Source of the DNA: Platycnemis pennipes
Taxonomy: Eukaryota > Arthropoda > Insecta > Odonata > Platycnemididae
Direction of reading: 5' to 3'
DNA: 64,000 nt
NCBI GenBank assembly: GCA_933228895.1
Contig: OW121855.1
Span: forward strand, 31,820,698 to 31,884,697
Shown piece after piece: positions 45,601-56,965 of this stretch (positions within the stretch are counted from its first letter, which is position 1; the number at the start of each line of letters is the position of its first letter). The notes under the pieces were generated by a model. That model saw only the letters and a list, made by a program, of their open reading frames with translations. It was not told the DNA's origin and did not search any database. Made by a program: the position numbers and the translations under genes.

Positions 45601-46000
45601 GGATGGTCGGGTCGGATCCACGGGTCTTTCATTTCATTCGCAACTGAAATCATATCCGAAAACAGTAAAAATTCAGATTCGGATCGGAGATTTTAAAATT
45701 TCACGGCTTAGTGATCGATGAGCCCCGCGAATGGAATGTAAGTATGGTAGAAACTGACAAGGAGAGGGTGTGTAACTCGGTCGCGAAATGAGAAGATTTT
45801 TTTCGTGCCAAAAAAAAACAAAATAAAAAAATACTCGTCGTGACTTTTTTCCCCATACGCCCGGATGCGCGAGAAAAAAAATTAAGCCGAATGTCACGCG
45901 GGTTGCCTACATTCGAGATTCCCGTGAACCTATGATAGCGTAGTTGTTAAAAATGAAGGCTAGTGTACTGCCGGTCGCGAGTTCGATCCTTAACACTGCC
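45601..46000 (+). repeat. Internal direct repeat of hAT-like element, unit 2, with tRNA-like module
   Basis: Second copy of unit 45084-45470. Its end (45935-45995) has TAGCGTAGTTGTTA followed ~40 bp later by GAGTTCGATCC. Both fit polymerase III A- and B-box patterns, so the unit may derive from a SINE-like sequence captured by the transposon. Confidence 0.65.
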
Positions 46001-47131
46001 CTGGAATATAGGCTATGCTGTATTCCTAGGGTGATGCAAGTAGGCAGTTAAAAAGAGTGGATTAACAGAAATTTCATGTCAATTTATAAGTTTAAAAAAA
46101 AAAAAAAAAATTGGAGTTAGTGAAATGCTTGGAAAAATTTTTTATTGCAGAATTAAATCGTGGAATCATTACGTTAACTTTCCCATGTATTTTTAGCAAC
46201 GCATTTATAAATGTAGTTTAAACGATAGAAGTACTTAAAAGTCGGTATCCACACAGAAATGTTGGAAATGAAGGATGATAAATTTTTTGATTCAATGGCT
46301 GAAAGAAAAATTTTAAACAGCGATAAGAATCGAACTGCTATTGTCGGCTTACCTGATTTTGGAGAATACATGCTCCCCACATGTCATTCTACTTTTTTCT
46401 TGCAAACCCGAGCCAATGGAGAAAAAATCCGAGACTTTTTTAATTTTTGCTTCTAGTAGCATGAAAAACGGCTAATCTCATTTCAAGATCAGAGTTACAC
46501 AACCTCTCCTTAGGGGTATAAAATTCTCAAATTTCATTTTAAAGGTTATTATTAATGAAAATTGCAAAATTACTAGTTTAGCAGCTTGAAATATTCTATA
46601 ATAATATTTTCGTCTTGAAAATGGAATCCCCGGATATTCCATAAATGGAATCTCTTGGCCGCATTAAAATAGTTTGTGTTTCTAAAAAAGAATTTGAAAG
46701 CATTCAAGGATTTGATTAATAATTGGAAAATAATTCCTTCATTAATGAAAATAAACTTACAATGTTTCTTTCAACTGCACTCTAAAGAATAGTTGTACAG
46801 GTTTCAAATTGTATTGCATGATGAGTATGTGATAAGGAAGTTGATCTTTATATTAGAAGTGATAAGATATAGTTATTTCATCCGTAAATCTTGATCTAGG
46901 AAAATATTATCCACAAGGATGATTGGAAGTTAATTTTTTCGACAATAAATTCACTTTTTTTGGCAATTCTATTGTTGCTGTATTTATATATTTTTTTTAA
47001 ATCTAGATTTTGAAAATCTGAATCGAGTATGTGAAACTAAGGATCCGAAACCGAGATAAAGATCCGAAACCCAGGCAAGGATCCGGTTCCGGATCTGGAT
47101 CCGACAAAAAACCTGGATCCGTACATCACTA

Positions 47132-47139
47132 GTTTATAC
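47132..47139 (+). repeat. Right 8-bp target-site duplication of hAT-like element
   Basis: GTTTATAC, exact partner of 45072-45079. Confidence 0.85.
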
Positions 47140-48994
47140 ATATTTTAAGTTTAATAGTGTAAGGTGTAAAATATATTTCAACAATAATAGTGTAAAATAT
47201 ATTTCAACAATAATGGTATCGTCAATTATTAACTCTAAAGTCCGTTCTCATTCACACAACTGGGTTAATCGAGCAGTCTCTGGTGAGTTTTTCAATTTTT
47301 TAGTGCGCACATTAATATTTTATGAGAATTTTCTCCAAATAATGGACAGATTCAGATCGCAGCATACATTAAACCTAAGGGAAGTCACGTTTTGGTTAAC
47401 GAATATGTTTCCAGAACAAATGTTCTTCGAGGTGAGTGGTGAGGTGAGTTTTCACTCCATAGCATAGTAGTAATTGTTATTTGTGGGTGTGATAGACAGT
47501 GGAAGTAATTCGCGCCATTAGTGATACGTGTGTATTTGGTTTCAGGTAGGGATTTTCTGGCTATGGGAGAAGGATTGAGATACACGTGACAATGGCATTA
47601 GCCTGATCTAAACAATATGCCAAGGAGTCCACGTTTAACGTTCCATTAAATGGTCTGATTGCTGAGATTTAGGTGCACTATATTAGGGACAGGTATGCCA
47701 TTGAAAAATCTCTCCGGATGACTCGATTCTGAACGGGCTCTCAGGATTGGAAGTTAGTATTCCAGCCATCACATCAGTCAGCTCCTCATTCTTTATCAAA
47801 GTTCAATTAACACGAGGTGACGTTAATCTGTACGCTTTATGGAAAACAGGAGGCCCGATTCCATGAACTGAAGCTATGAATAAAAATTTCATTAAGACAA
47901 TAAGTAAATCAAACTTTTCGGTGTAAAATTTTTACTCTCCTAGTTACTAGTAAGAACGTAGTATATTCAGCCACGAATTTTCTACGGAAATAGTTTTTTC
48001 ATTAATACGATGTGCTTTTGTTCTTTTTTTCCTTTACGTCTTCTTGACCAAGTCCGTTATAACCTTTCCTCTTATCCTAGCCATCAGCTACCAGGATTTT
48101 CTTCTGACATTTTTCTAGTGCTTTTTTAAATGTCAATTTATTTGTAGAACTGCTTGTTCCCTTAATATTATTACTAAACCCTAATTCGAGGAAGCGATCA
48201 CTCTAAAAATGCCAGAAAATTAATTCCTCCTGAATTCTTCGTCATGTAGAGAGTTCCGGCAATTTATTTGCACAAATACAATGCCTCCAGTAGAAATACA
48301 GTAAAACAGTAAAGGTGGTAAATAATGATGCCATGCCACTGTTACATTTCACAAGGATACTCGTGATTAAGTCTATTTTGTACCGAGGCCCCTGCAAACC
48401 ATCGCAAATAGAAAGGCGTAGTAAGTTCCCATCAGCCAATTAATAAGGGCAAAAGCACCAGGTCAATGAATAAATCAGAAATCATGAATAAATATGAAAA
48501 TACTTATTTGAGTATTTTAATATATATTCATATATATTCATGTCATTTCGATCTTACGAGAGAGAAAAGGAGATAACAGATTGGCCTTACATGTCATTTT
48601 AGACCCAGGAGACGCTAAAGGAAGGAGTCAGATTTGCTTCCTCTATCTCACTAATAAACAGGAAGCTAATGGTAGTAAGTTCAACTAAAGCTTACTTTTC
48701 TTCTTTCACTGAAACTTTGACATGATTTGATGGTACTTATATACACAAAAAGATAACTCATTTCGCAACAATAATTCATAAGAGTTATTCACAAAGTTTG
48801 ATGTGAAAACAAACATATCTCCGGCTTCTCATGGTCATTAAAAGAAATTACAAAGAGGAGTTGCAAATTTCATGCCCACGCACCGAGGCCGTCATCCATT
48901 CATCTAAAATATGAATCGCGATTACATGATCACTCTTTTCTCATCATCTTCCCTTCCTTTTTGTTCGTTATATCTCCAAATAGATCGGATTGAA
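47140..48994. other. AT-rich DNA, no gene seen
   Basis: A plus-strand 84-codon frame (47213-47467) starts near the transposon boundary but shows no known domain. Nothing else could be supported. Confidence 0.45.
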
Positions 48995-49230
48995 ATACGC
49001 GTAGCGCGCAGCTCGACGACACGCCGATTCACTCGCGGTGTCCACTAAATCACGGCCGAAGAGTGGATGTGGGAGGGAAGGAGGTGGGTTGCGAAGATGG
49101 AGGAGGCGGAGAGGGCCAAATCGATTAATGAAGTGTCCTCAGCTTATGAATGGCTTCGAAAGGGGCGGGATTGCCCCACCCCCCCTCCCCTATCGCTCCG
49201 TCCACTAAAAACGAATCTGCGATCATGTCG
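48995..49230. other. CpG-dense, GC-rich patch
   Basis: Short island, for example TACGCGTAGCGCGCAGCTCG and GGGGCGGGATTGCCCC, with no coding content. Confidence 0.45.
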
Positions 49231-50094
49231 GAATCGCCCGTAAAAATTTAATGGGAACCAAATTGACGGGGAGGGAATATAAAACTTGAATACCCACATA
49301 TCGAATGTTTAATACTGCGTGGCGAATCAGGGCTTGGGGAGAATTTCAGACTTCTGATACGCGCACGAGATAATTTCGACCGATGATATCACCGTCTGGA
49401 TATGTAGAGGCGCTTCTGAAAGGTCTAGGACAAGATTAATAACATCCCATAGGGCCATTCCTTTGGTCGCAGCCCTTCGCTAAGGAATGATGGAGGATCA
49501 CTTATTTAAAACCTTCGAAGATATTGTAAGCTACCTTTGATTCTCAATTCTAAGAACAAATTTCAATAGTAAAGTAACATATATTAAACGTGATTCTAAC
49601 TATATGGGGTATAAACAAAGTTCCTCTTGAAGCACGTGTAGTGAATATCAAGCTGAATAATTATGTCGTACGCAGATGCCACTGGAAAATAAACAAGGTA
49701 TAAGAAATAAATTGTCCTTCTACCTTGCTGAAGAGTGTCAAATTGGGGTTGATGCATGAATTTGACTTTATTTAGGGATTATCTGCTCAACTCTCAAAGC
49801 AGACCAGCCTACGGTTCGAACACTGCAGCAGGAAATGTTGGAAAAAAAATTGCGACTCAGTTCTCTCGTATAGGTGAAGCTCCCGAGTCTAAACACAAAC
49901 CAGAAAGCGAATTTGATCATTGAATGGTATTTCAACATCCAATCATCTTATCAAGGTATTTTTATTCTTCGGTAATTCAAAATATGATGTTATTTCAAAT
50001 GGTGCAACTCAAGGTTCAAGCTAACGACAAATGCAACACCCCAATTCTCTAATTCTGAGAGAAATGATTTTTATTTTATTTTTAGGTCTCCAAA
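49231..50094. other. AT-rich DNA, no gene seen
   Basis: No feature could be supported. Confidence 0.45.
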
Positions 50095-50255
50095 TGCTCA
50101 GATTATTTAATGGAGTCTAACCCTAACTAACCTTCACCTTAACTTTAGGATAACTACAACGACGAAACCCAGACCCCACAGGGATGTATACCCGGGATTT
50201 TGGATTTCCAGGCCGGCATGTAAACCAACTGGTCATCACGGTCGGCCTTGGTCAT
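50095..50255 (-). mobile_element. Possible tRNA-derived SINE fragment
   Basis: On the minus strand GACCGTGATGACCAGTTGGT..TTACATGCCGGCCTGG, then AAATCCCGGGTATACATCCC, resembles the tRNA-like head of a SINE with a decayed B box. No second copy was found in the window. Confidence 0.4.
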
Positions 50256-50702
50256 ATCTATATGATTTCAGAACATTTTCAAAATGTACCCTTACCCATT
50301 TAACAAAACTTGTCCACTAAATTGAGAATGCTCTTAAAGACATCACAGTCCCCTTGAAAAGGAAGGCTAATGGATAGATCCTTGACTTAATTCATGAACG
50401 AAAAACAGCATTCATGCTCGGTACCCTAATTCGAAAATTTAGGTTAAAAGACCGGCGCATTACCGACCTGGCTAACATGCTCGACTGTTCACGAGCTCTG
50501 TAGACGTGGCACTTTTAAGAATATATTATTAATAAACAGTTTTATCTAGCTCAATGACTCGAGTATGATAAATTGACTGATTGAATGAGTTCTCCTACTG
50601 AACCTGATTTTTTAAAAACATTTTCTAGTGCTCGTTGGGGGAATTTCGTATGGAAATGGGGTAGGAACTATACTTTCCAAGGTAAGGTTGACGGTGTTTT
50701 AG

Positions 50703-51527
50703 CCAATAGGGTAGTTTCCTACATCAAAGAAAACAGACTTCATTACTTGAGATTCGTGCCCTGCCATAAATGTTTTTATTTTATGCAAAAATTTTGGACT
50801 AAAAAATCCCAGTTTACAAGAGAATTAAATGTTAGTTTTAAGATCGTTTGAAAAAGCTCTGAAATGGCGGGGTGCGCTGCCTTCTTGCTGACGTAATAGG
50901 TAGGTAGTTTACGTTGCGAGGCATAGGCAAATTCGTTTCCTGAACTTACCATTGTTTTTCAGGGTCCCTCAGCTCTAGTGAATATGTATTTGTGAAAACT
51001 ATCTGTGAAAATTATCAAAGTTTGAAATGTCTTCTCAGTTAAACATGGTATTATTAGTCATTTTATAGGCTCAAGGTCATCCTGCCCGTGGTGTCTTCTG
51101 CTACCATGAAGCATGGCGTGAAAGTCGTGCGGCGATGGGCAGGAATACAGGAATACTAACTGATTTTAAATTAATCAACTGCATAATTAATATTAAATAA
51201 ATAAAAGTTAATTATAATAAATTAACGGAATAAATATGCCTCCAAAACTTGTTCATAAGCTTTAACGGAGTGTGCATTGTCTACTTGGAAGCGTCCGCAG
51301 CACTACCTGGTGGCAGGTGGAGGAAATAGTTTGACGTCACACGTAGGATTAACTGGCATGCCATAGTTTGCCGTCGCGTTTTCGCGCCTTTGATTTTTTT
51401 CACTTTTTAATTAATGAGGAAAAATAGTTAATGCCATTCGAAAATCTAACGGCTTAGAATACGTACTCCAAAGATAATAAACTTTCGATCAAGACAATAA
51501 AAAAATAATAGGAAACTACCCTATTGG
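50703..51527. mobile_element. Non-autonomous DNA transposon with 18-bp perfect terminal inverted repeats
   Basis: CCAATAGGGTAGTTTCCT at 50703-50720 and its exact reverse complement at 51510-51527 delimit 825 bp. If the duplication is only TA, the repeats start at GGGTAGTTTCCTA and the element would be Tc1/mariner-like. The outer CCAA/TTGG bases then match by chance. No transposase frame is present. The interior includes GTTTGACGTCACACG and CGTCGCGTTTTCGCGCC blocks. Confidence 0.7.
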
Positions 51528-51549
51528 AGGAGATGTAACCTCAAAAAGA

Positions 51550-51970
51550 TTGTCTGCGCCTACTCTGCGTGAAAGGCTTCGTAGAGAGTTTGGCGCTGAG
51601 GAGTTTGAGACCCTCAACCGTAGAATCTCTCTCGCAGCCGTCTCATTCAAGTCCGCTGCTCGCCCACGCGTCTTCCCTTTCCTTATTTTCGCCTCCCCAA
51701 CGTCCTCCTCTCACCCTACCCCACCTCCTCAAACCCCCCCTACCACACTTCCTCCCATTCAAGACCCCTCCAGTCCACTCGCCATTCAAGCCACACGGTA
51801 GGCATGAAGCCCATTTATACGAGGAGGTACGCCCACCGAAGGCGTCCACGAGACGTTTCCGTGCTCGAGCACTCCCCATCGAGGAGAACAAGCCGTCTTA
51901 GCCTCCAAGGAGAGCAGAGAAAATGCGCCACAATCATTACGTTCGAGGATGAGACGAAATCAGGTCGTCA
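51550..51970. other. CpG-dense, pyrimidine-rich patch
   Basis: GC-rich island next to the transposon's right end (for example CCCTACCCCACCTCC near 51713). Several overlapping frames exist on both strands with no recognised domain. Confidence 0.45.
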
Positions 51971-52870
51971 TATCGCATCAACTCGTGAGAATTAGTGTGG
52001 TTTAATTCGCACAAGAAGTGACGCTGATTTTGTCACATAATTTGGCTAAGGTTTCAATATTCGCAGAATAATCCATGAGAACAAGAGAGATTTCTGTTAG
52101 ATGGTGAGCATAGGCGCCCCGTCACCATATCAGCTGCGAAACTCGTTTAAGTTTGCTCCTAGTTCGAAGTTGATACATTCCCTGTGCATGCAAGGTGAAC
52201 CAAATGAAGCGTATCATTTTTATCAGCTGGTTACTGGAACAAAGATCACCTCTCTACCTCTCTCTATATTTAAAAAATGGATGACATCCTATTATTAATA
52301 AAGAAAATCATTTTTCCTTAGTTTAAAATTTAACTACCCGATGTAACGATATGACGAGCTTGTAATATGCTTCTTTACCCAATTATGAGATTTATAAAAA
52401 CAATACTTTGAACACTGGCTGAATCTCAACTCGTATTTTTTTCTACTACACTTTTTAGTCCTCCTCCAGAGCCAACTAAATAGGCATAATAGGCATCTAA
52501 AACCAGTTTTGAGCATAAAAACACGACACTTCCTACATAAAAATGACCGGCTTTGAGAAATAAAATGAAAAACGAAATTAATGAGATTTTGTGGCCAGCA
52601 AACGGTAATATATAAAATCAATTCAAGTTTGGTTTTCATCGCAACATTTTTTCATCAAAAACTTTTGTTTTAGCGAAAAATATTTTATCTTCGATATTAC
52701 CATAAAATTACTCGTGCATAAATTACCGTAAAATTAATCGTACAATTAATCCCATGTACACCCTTCCAAAAATACATTATTTTCACTGATACCAATCAAA
52801 ATATGCCCAAAAATACATTATAAGGTAATGAAAATAGAGGTATCAGGCATTATTTGGAGGAATTACAGCA
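51971..52870. other. AT-rich DNA, no gene seen
   Basis: No feature could be supported. Confidence 0.45.
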
Positions 52871-52949
52871 TAATACAGAATAAAAAATGTAATTTTCCCC
52901 TGAGATTTCTTCCATCTCTGTGGAAAATTGCATTTTGTATTCTGTATTA
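52871..52949. repeat. Hairpin, 35-bp arms, 9-bp loop
   Basis: Arm 52871-52905 and arm 52915-52949 pair with four mismatches. The arm core (AAAATGCAATTTTCCACA on the reversed right arm) resembles the outer arm of hairpin element 3 (AAAATGGCAATTTTCCACAA), suggesting relationship. Confidence 0.65.
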
Positions 52950-53401
52950 CCTTAGGTAAAGGTATAACGCGAACACATATTCATGTGTTGAATATTCAGA
53001 TTTTTCATAGGGTATATTGCCCTTGGTGAGAAACGAAAAAAATCTCAAGATGAACCAAATGATAAATTTTCGAAGCACATATGATGCAACCTATCCCACT
53101 CTTCACGTCCAGACAGACGTCCTCGCCACTCAGGCGATTAAATTTCCTTTTGCTAAACTCACTACAAGGAAGGTGCATTCTCACTCCAGTGGATGGACAG
53201 TACCGAAGGCGTTCTGCATCATGGACTTATCTTCGTCTGCTGCCCCCTTCTAAAAAAAATTAAATTCCCAGACAGCCGACTACACATCATCTAGCAAGCG
53301 CATTCTGTTCCCCGCACTATGACTCGAAAACTTGTTATATTTTATAAAAATATGAAAACATGGGTATGCTAAGGATTATTCTCCATGATTAAAAGCAAAA
53401 T
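52950..53401. other. No gene seen
   Basis: Short plus-strand frames without recognisable content. Confidence 0.4.
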
Positions 53402-54005
53402 AATCTACATCTACATAATACCCTGCAAGCCACCACAAGGGTGTGTGGCAGGGGGTGATTTCTCACCAAACATGCACTACATATCATGCATAAAAAAGGA
53501 ATAGTATTAATATAGTAGTCAGAACTACACTATTTAAAAATGATAGAAATTGCAAAGCAAACATGCAAAAACATTCTGTTAGTAGGGTTAGCTTTAAGTA
53601 CTCATACCAACATGCAGCTACCAATGCTATTCATTGCTACTCTCCGATAGGACATATTTACCGTTATTCGTATCTCTTATTGTGCGAGGGAAAAAGGACA
53701 TTTTGAATCGGTCAGTTCGGCAATCAATTTCTCTAACTTTATGATTATGGTCCAGTCTGCCATAGTAAGTTGGGGTTCGTAAAATATTTTTAACATCATC
53801 ACTGAAAATATTGCCTTGGAATTTGTGGAAGAGATTAAGTCTAAATTTCAACCTGCGATCTGACAATGATTCCCATTTCAATTCATTTAATAGACTGGTT
53901 ACGCTAATATAATTATCGTATCGTCCCTTTACAAATCTTGCCGATCTTCGCTGCACACGTTCAAGATCCGAAATAATGATAATCTGTGAATGTCGCCCAA
54001 GCAAG
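53402..54005 (-). mobile_element. CR1/Jockey-like LINE, subfamily B, 3' end with best-preserved RT C-terminal region
   Basis: The minus-strand frame 54004-53627 stays open for 125 codons: DLERVQRRSARFVKGRYDNY, SVTSLLNELKWESLSDRRLK, RLNLFHKFQGNIFSDDVKN, YYGRLDHNHKVREIDCRTDR and FKMSFFPRTIRDTNNGKYVL. This is the region following the thumb in CR1/Jockey-type LINEs. The 3' untranslated block and the subfamily B tail (plus strand CATCTACATCTACATAATAC, CCTGCAAGCCACCACAAGGG) complete the copy. It is 5'-truncated just before DLERVQRR. Confidence 0.88.
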
Positions 54006-55727
54006 AGGAAGGAAGGGCTTAATTTCCAGAGATGAAACTGTCCTTAATTGCTTTTCTTCGTTCAATATCCAATGTTATGTTATTTCAGCATGAAGTGTAC
54101 TAAGAATGTTCAGTAGTAGTAACATTTATTTGAGAATAGAATTCGATATTTTATTTCTAGCACCCTTTTATATCATTTCTCTCACGAATTTTTTCACACG
54201 TTCTAAGATTCCACCTGTTTTGAACTGGACAAGGAAGATCTTCCCAAATAAGAACCCAAGGCTTCTTAAGATACAATACTGTGGTTTCGTATTTCTAACG
54301 AGTTTAGGCGTTCATGGGGCTACAGATATTCTTACGGCACCATAAATGAGACGGCTGAAATAATCACATTTAATCGAGAGAAAGATACATGGAGAACCTG
54401 CAGCAAAAAATGATTCAAAAATCCTATTTTAAATGTTCACCCTAAACTGCGAATCAAAATGGCATAAAACATATGCCATCATCGTTCGATAGTCTATATA
54501 GAATATTAATGAAATACGTATACTCTTTTAATACACTGGGTGAAAAAGTAGGGATACGCTGGCTTTCAAAAATGTGGTTGCTAGCATGTCTTCTACGCAT
54601 ACCATGGACATGATCACTAATTATACAATTGTAGACACCCATTGCTTACAATAAAAACATACAATAATTGAAAAACAATAACTCATTGAGTTTCTTGATT
54701 CAAGTCCGGATGAAGGTGGATTTCTTTTTGCTCATTTGCATTCACCGTTTCCGTGTTCCTGTTACTTAGTAATTCATTTCTTGAGCAATTAGAGTACGGA
54801 ATTGAGGCCACTTTAGATCATTGAATGGCCTTCAAGGAAGATAGCTACGACACGCATTTACGAGACCTTGGCTCAAGTCCGATGGCAAACACAGCGGGGC
54901 AATAAAGAATGCGCATGTCCCTTATACTCGCGTAGGATGCATTTCATATCCATATCCTTACAGAAAACGAGTAAACTCCTACACAATTAAAATCTGCTGA
55001 TGCTGTATTTTGTGGAGACGGTGGCTATGGTCAGTAGCTGTAGTCCTCAACTGTCATATTATTCGGGAAATTAGTATGGGGCAAGCCACGAAGACCTAAC
55101 GTTGCCTGATGTTATTGGATTTTCACCAGTCACGCATAACGAAATCAATAAAGTATTTTCTAGTGCTGTATCTCAATTATTTGAAAACATTTTCCACAAT
55201 ATGTTTTAATTATACTGCGCCTCCTTCTCTGTTTAGCGCAAGATAGACTGATACCTATACATGCAGTTGAAAAGCATAAGTAACTGGCACACATGGTACT
55301 AGAATGTATTTAAACAGAGGTCATGGAGGAGTTATAGACTCTCTCTCTTCAAAAAAATCCAAAGATGCTGCTACTTTTAAATGGAGATTGAATGATCTCA
55401 CAGTAGTTCACTCCCCGCTAGATCTTTTCTTAACCACATACTCCTCATTGACAAGTGCAGAAAAATACTTGCTGTGTTAAGTAGCAACACTTTCTATTTC
55501 CACCATTTCCAAGGACATATATGTTGGAAAAGTACGCAGTAGGGAGAATCGAATTTATCTATCACATTGGCAGCTCATTGCGCTATCGATATGACCTAAT
55601 CTATAATACATTCATGCAAGTAAAAACCTAAAAGATATGCGTGAGCTCTGATAATGTCTGAGAGCATACCTACAAGCTTGAACGAACCTATGGCGGGTGG
55701 CCCAGAGTTAATCGGTGGTACGTGAGT
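54006..55727. other. AT-rich DNA, no gene seen
   Basis: No coding, RNA or repeat feature could be supported. Confidence 0.5.
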
Positions 55728-56817
55728 TTTCGGCGTTTGACAATGTGGATTGGAACTTAATGCTAAGGATTTTCAAAAAACTGGAGTATCATACAATGAC
55801 CGAAGAGTTATTCACAGGTTGTATAAAAACCAGGTGGCTGTAATCAAATCAGGACCCAGCAGTATAAAAAAAGCATAAAATAAGAAGTGAGACAAAGCTG
55901 TGCACTGTCTCCCGTATTATTAAATGTCTACATCCCGAAAGCCATCCAAGAATGGAAAGAAAAGTCTCCGGAGTGAATATTCACGGGGTGAAAATCAGCA
56001 TGCTGCGATTCGCTGACGACATAGCAGTCATGGCAGAAACAGAAAAAGATTTAAAAAAGACACTAGGAAATATGGAAAGGACATTGGCAGAGATAACCTG
56101 AAGACCAATAAAAAGAAAACTAACGTACTGATTCAGTAGAAGTTAAGAAGCCAGGAAAAATATTTAACTAGGAAAACAAAAATCGAGGAGGTGGAAGAGT
56201 TCTTTTACCCGGGAGGCCGAGTAACCAGCGATGGACGAAGTACAAGATAAACTGCCAGTAGAGATGCCCAGGCAAAAAGATCATTATACCAATAGAACAT
56301 CCTACTCACAGCTGCAAATGCAAGCGTGGAAGTGAGGAAACATTTCATTAGAACATACAACTGAAGCATTCTACTATGTGGCAGCGAAACATGGACGGTA
56401 ACGGCAGCAGAGAAGTCAAGGCGGGAACAATTTGAAATGTGGTGATACCGAATAATGATGAAGATAAAGTAAATCAACCAAGTGACAAACGAAGAAGTCT
56501 TAAGAGTAAATAGCTATCATAGTGAAAGAAAAGAGAAGTCTGCTGAAAAACTTAAAAAGATTACGTGACAACTTAATCGGCCATATCCTAAAGCATCTAC
56601 ATCTACATAATACCCTTCAAGCCACCATGAAGGTGTGTGGCAGAGGGTGAATTATCACCAAACATGCACCACATATCATGCATAAAAAAGAGTTAGCATT
56701 TTTATAAGTACTGTTCAAAACTACACTATTTAAAAAAAAGATTAAAATAGCAGAGCATACATGCAAAAACATGCTGTAAGTTGGGTTAGCTTTAAGTCCT
56801 TATACCAACATGCAGCT

Positions 56818-56821
56818 ACCA
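56818..56821 (+). repeat. ACCA, left flank of innermost LINE tail
   Basis: ACCA here and at 56966-56969 flank the inserted subfamily A tail. Removing one restores CAGCTACCAATGTTATCC as seen at 13837. Confidence 0.55.
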
Positions 56822-56965
56822 TACTATAGATACTAACAATCTAGTTGCATGAGACCCTTTAGTTGCTTGCTTGCATGTTAGTAGTGCATGCTTGGTGACC
56901 TTCACCCCCTGCCACACACCCTAGCGGTAGCTTGCAGGGTATCGTGTAGATGTAGATGTAGATGT
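56822..56965 (+). mobile_element. CR1/Jockey-like LINE, subfamily A tail, third-level insertion
   Basis: ACTATAGATACTAACAATCT, CCCCCTGCCACACACCCTAG and GCAGGGTATCGTGTAGATGT..AGATGTAGATGT: the 144-bp 3' end of subfamily A, in plus orientation inside the minus-strand subfamily B copy. Its (GATGTA)n end is well preserved, so this is the youngest of the three layers. Confidence 0.8.

Larger units (their letters stand above)
45080..47131. mobile_element. Non-autonomous hAT-like DNA transposon, 2,052 bp, GGATCC-rich ends
   Basis: The left end TAGTGATGGCCGGATCGGAT and the right end (reverse complement) TAGTGATGTACGGATCCAGG form terminal inverted repeats, bracketed by an exact 8-bp duplication GTTTATAC. 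Eight-bp duplications and YAGxGATG-type termini are the hallmark of hAT transposons. The subterminal ~100 bp carry five (left) and four (right) GGATCC motifs, and both sides contain a TCTCGGTTYCGGATYCGGAT-like block inward. No transposase frame exists. The interior holds a direct duplication (45084-45470 and 45601-46000), an A-run (46090-46110) and AT-rich filler. It must have been moved by a transposase from elsewhere in the genome. Confidence 0.85.

Noticed and set aside
54850..54930. tRNA-like CCTTGGCTCAAGTCCGATGG
   Set aside because: B-box-like match without an A box at a suitable distance.
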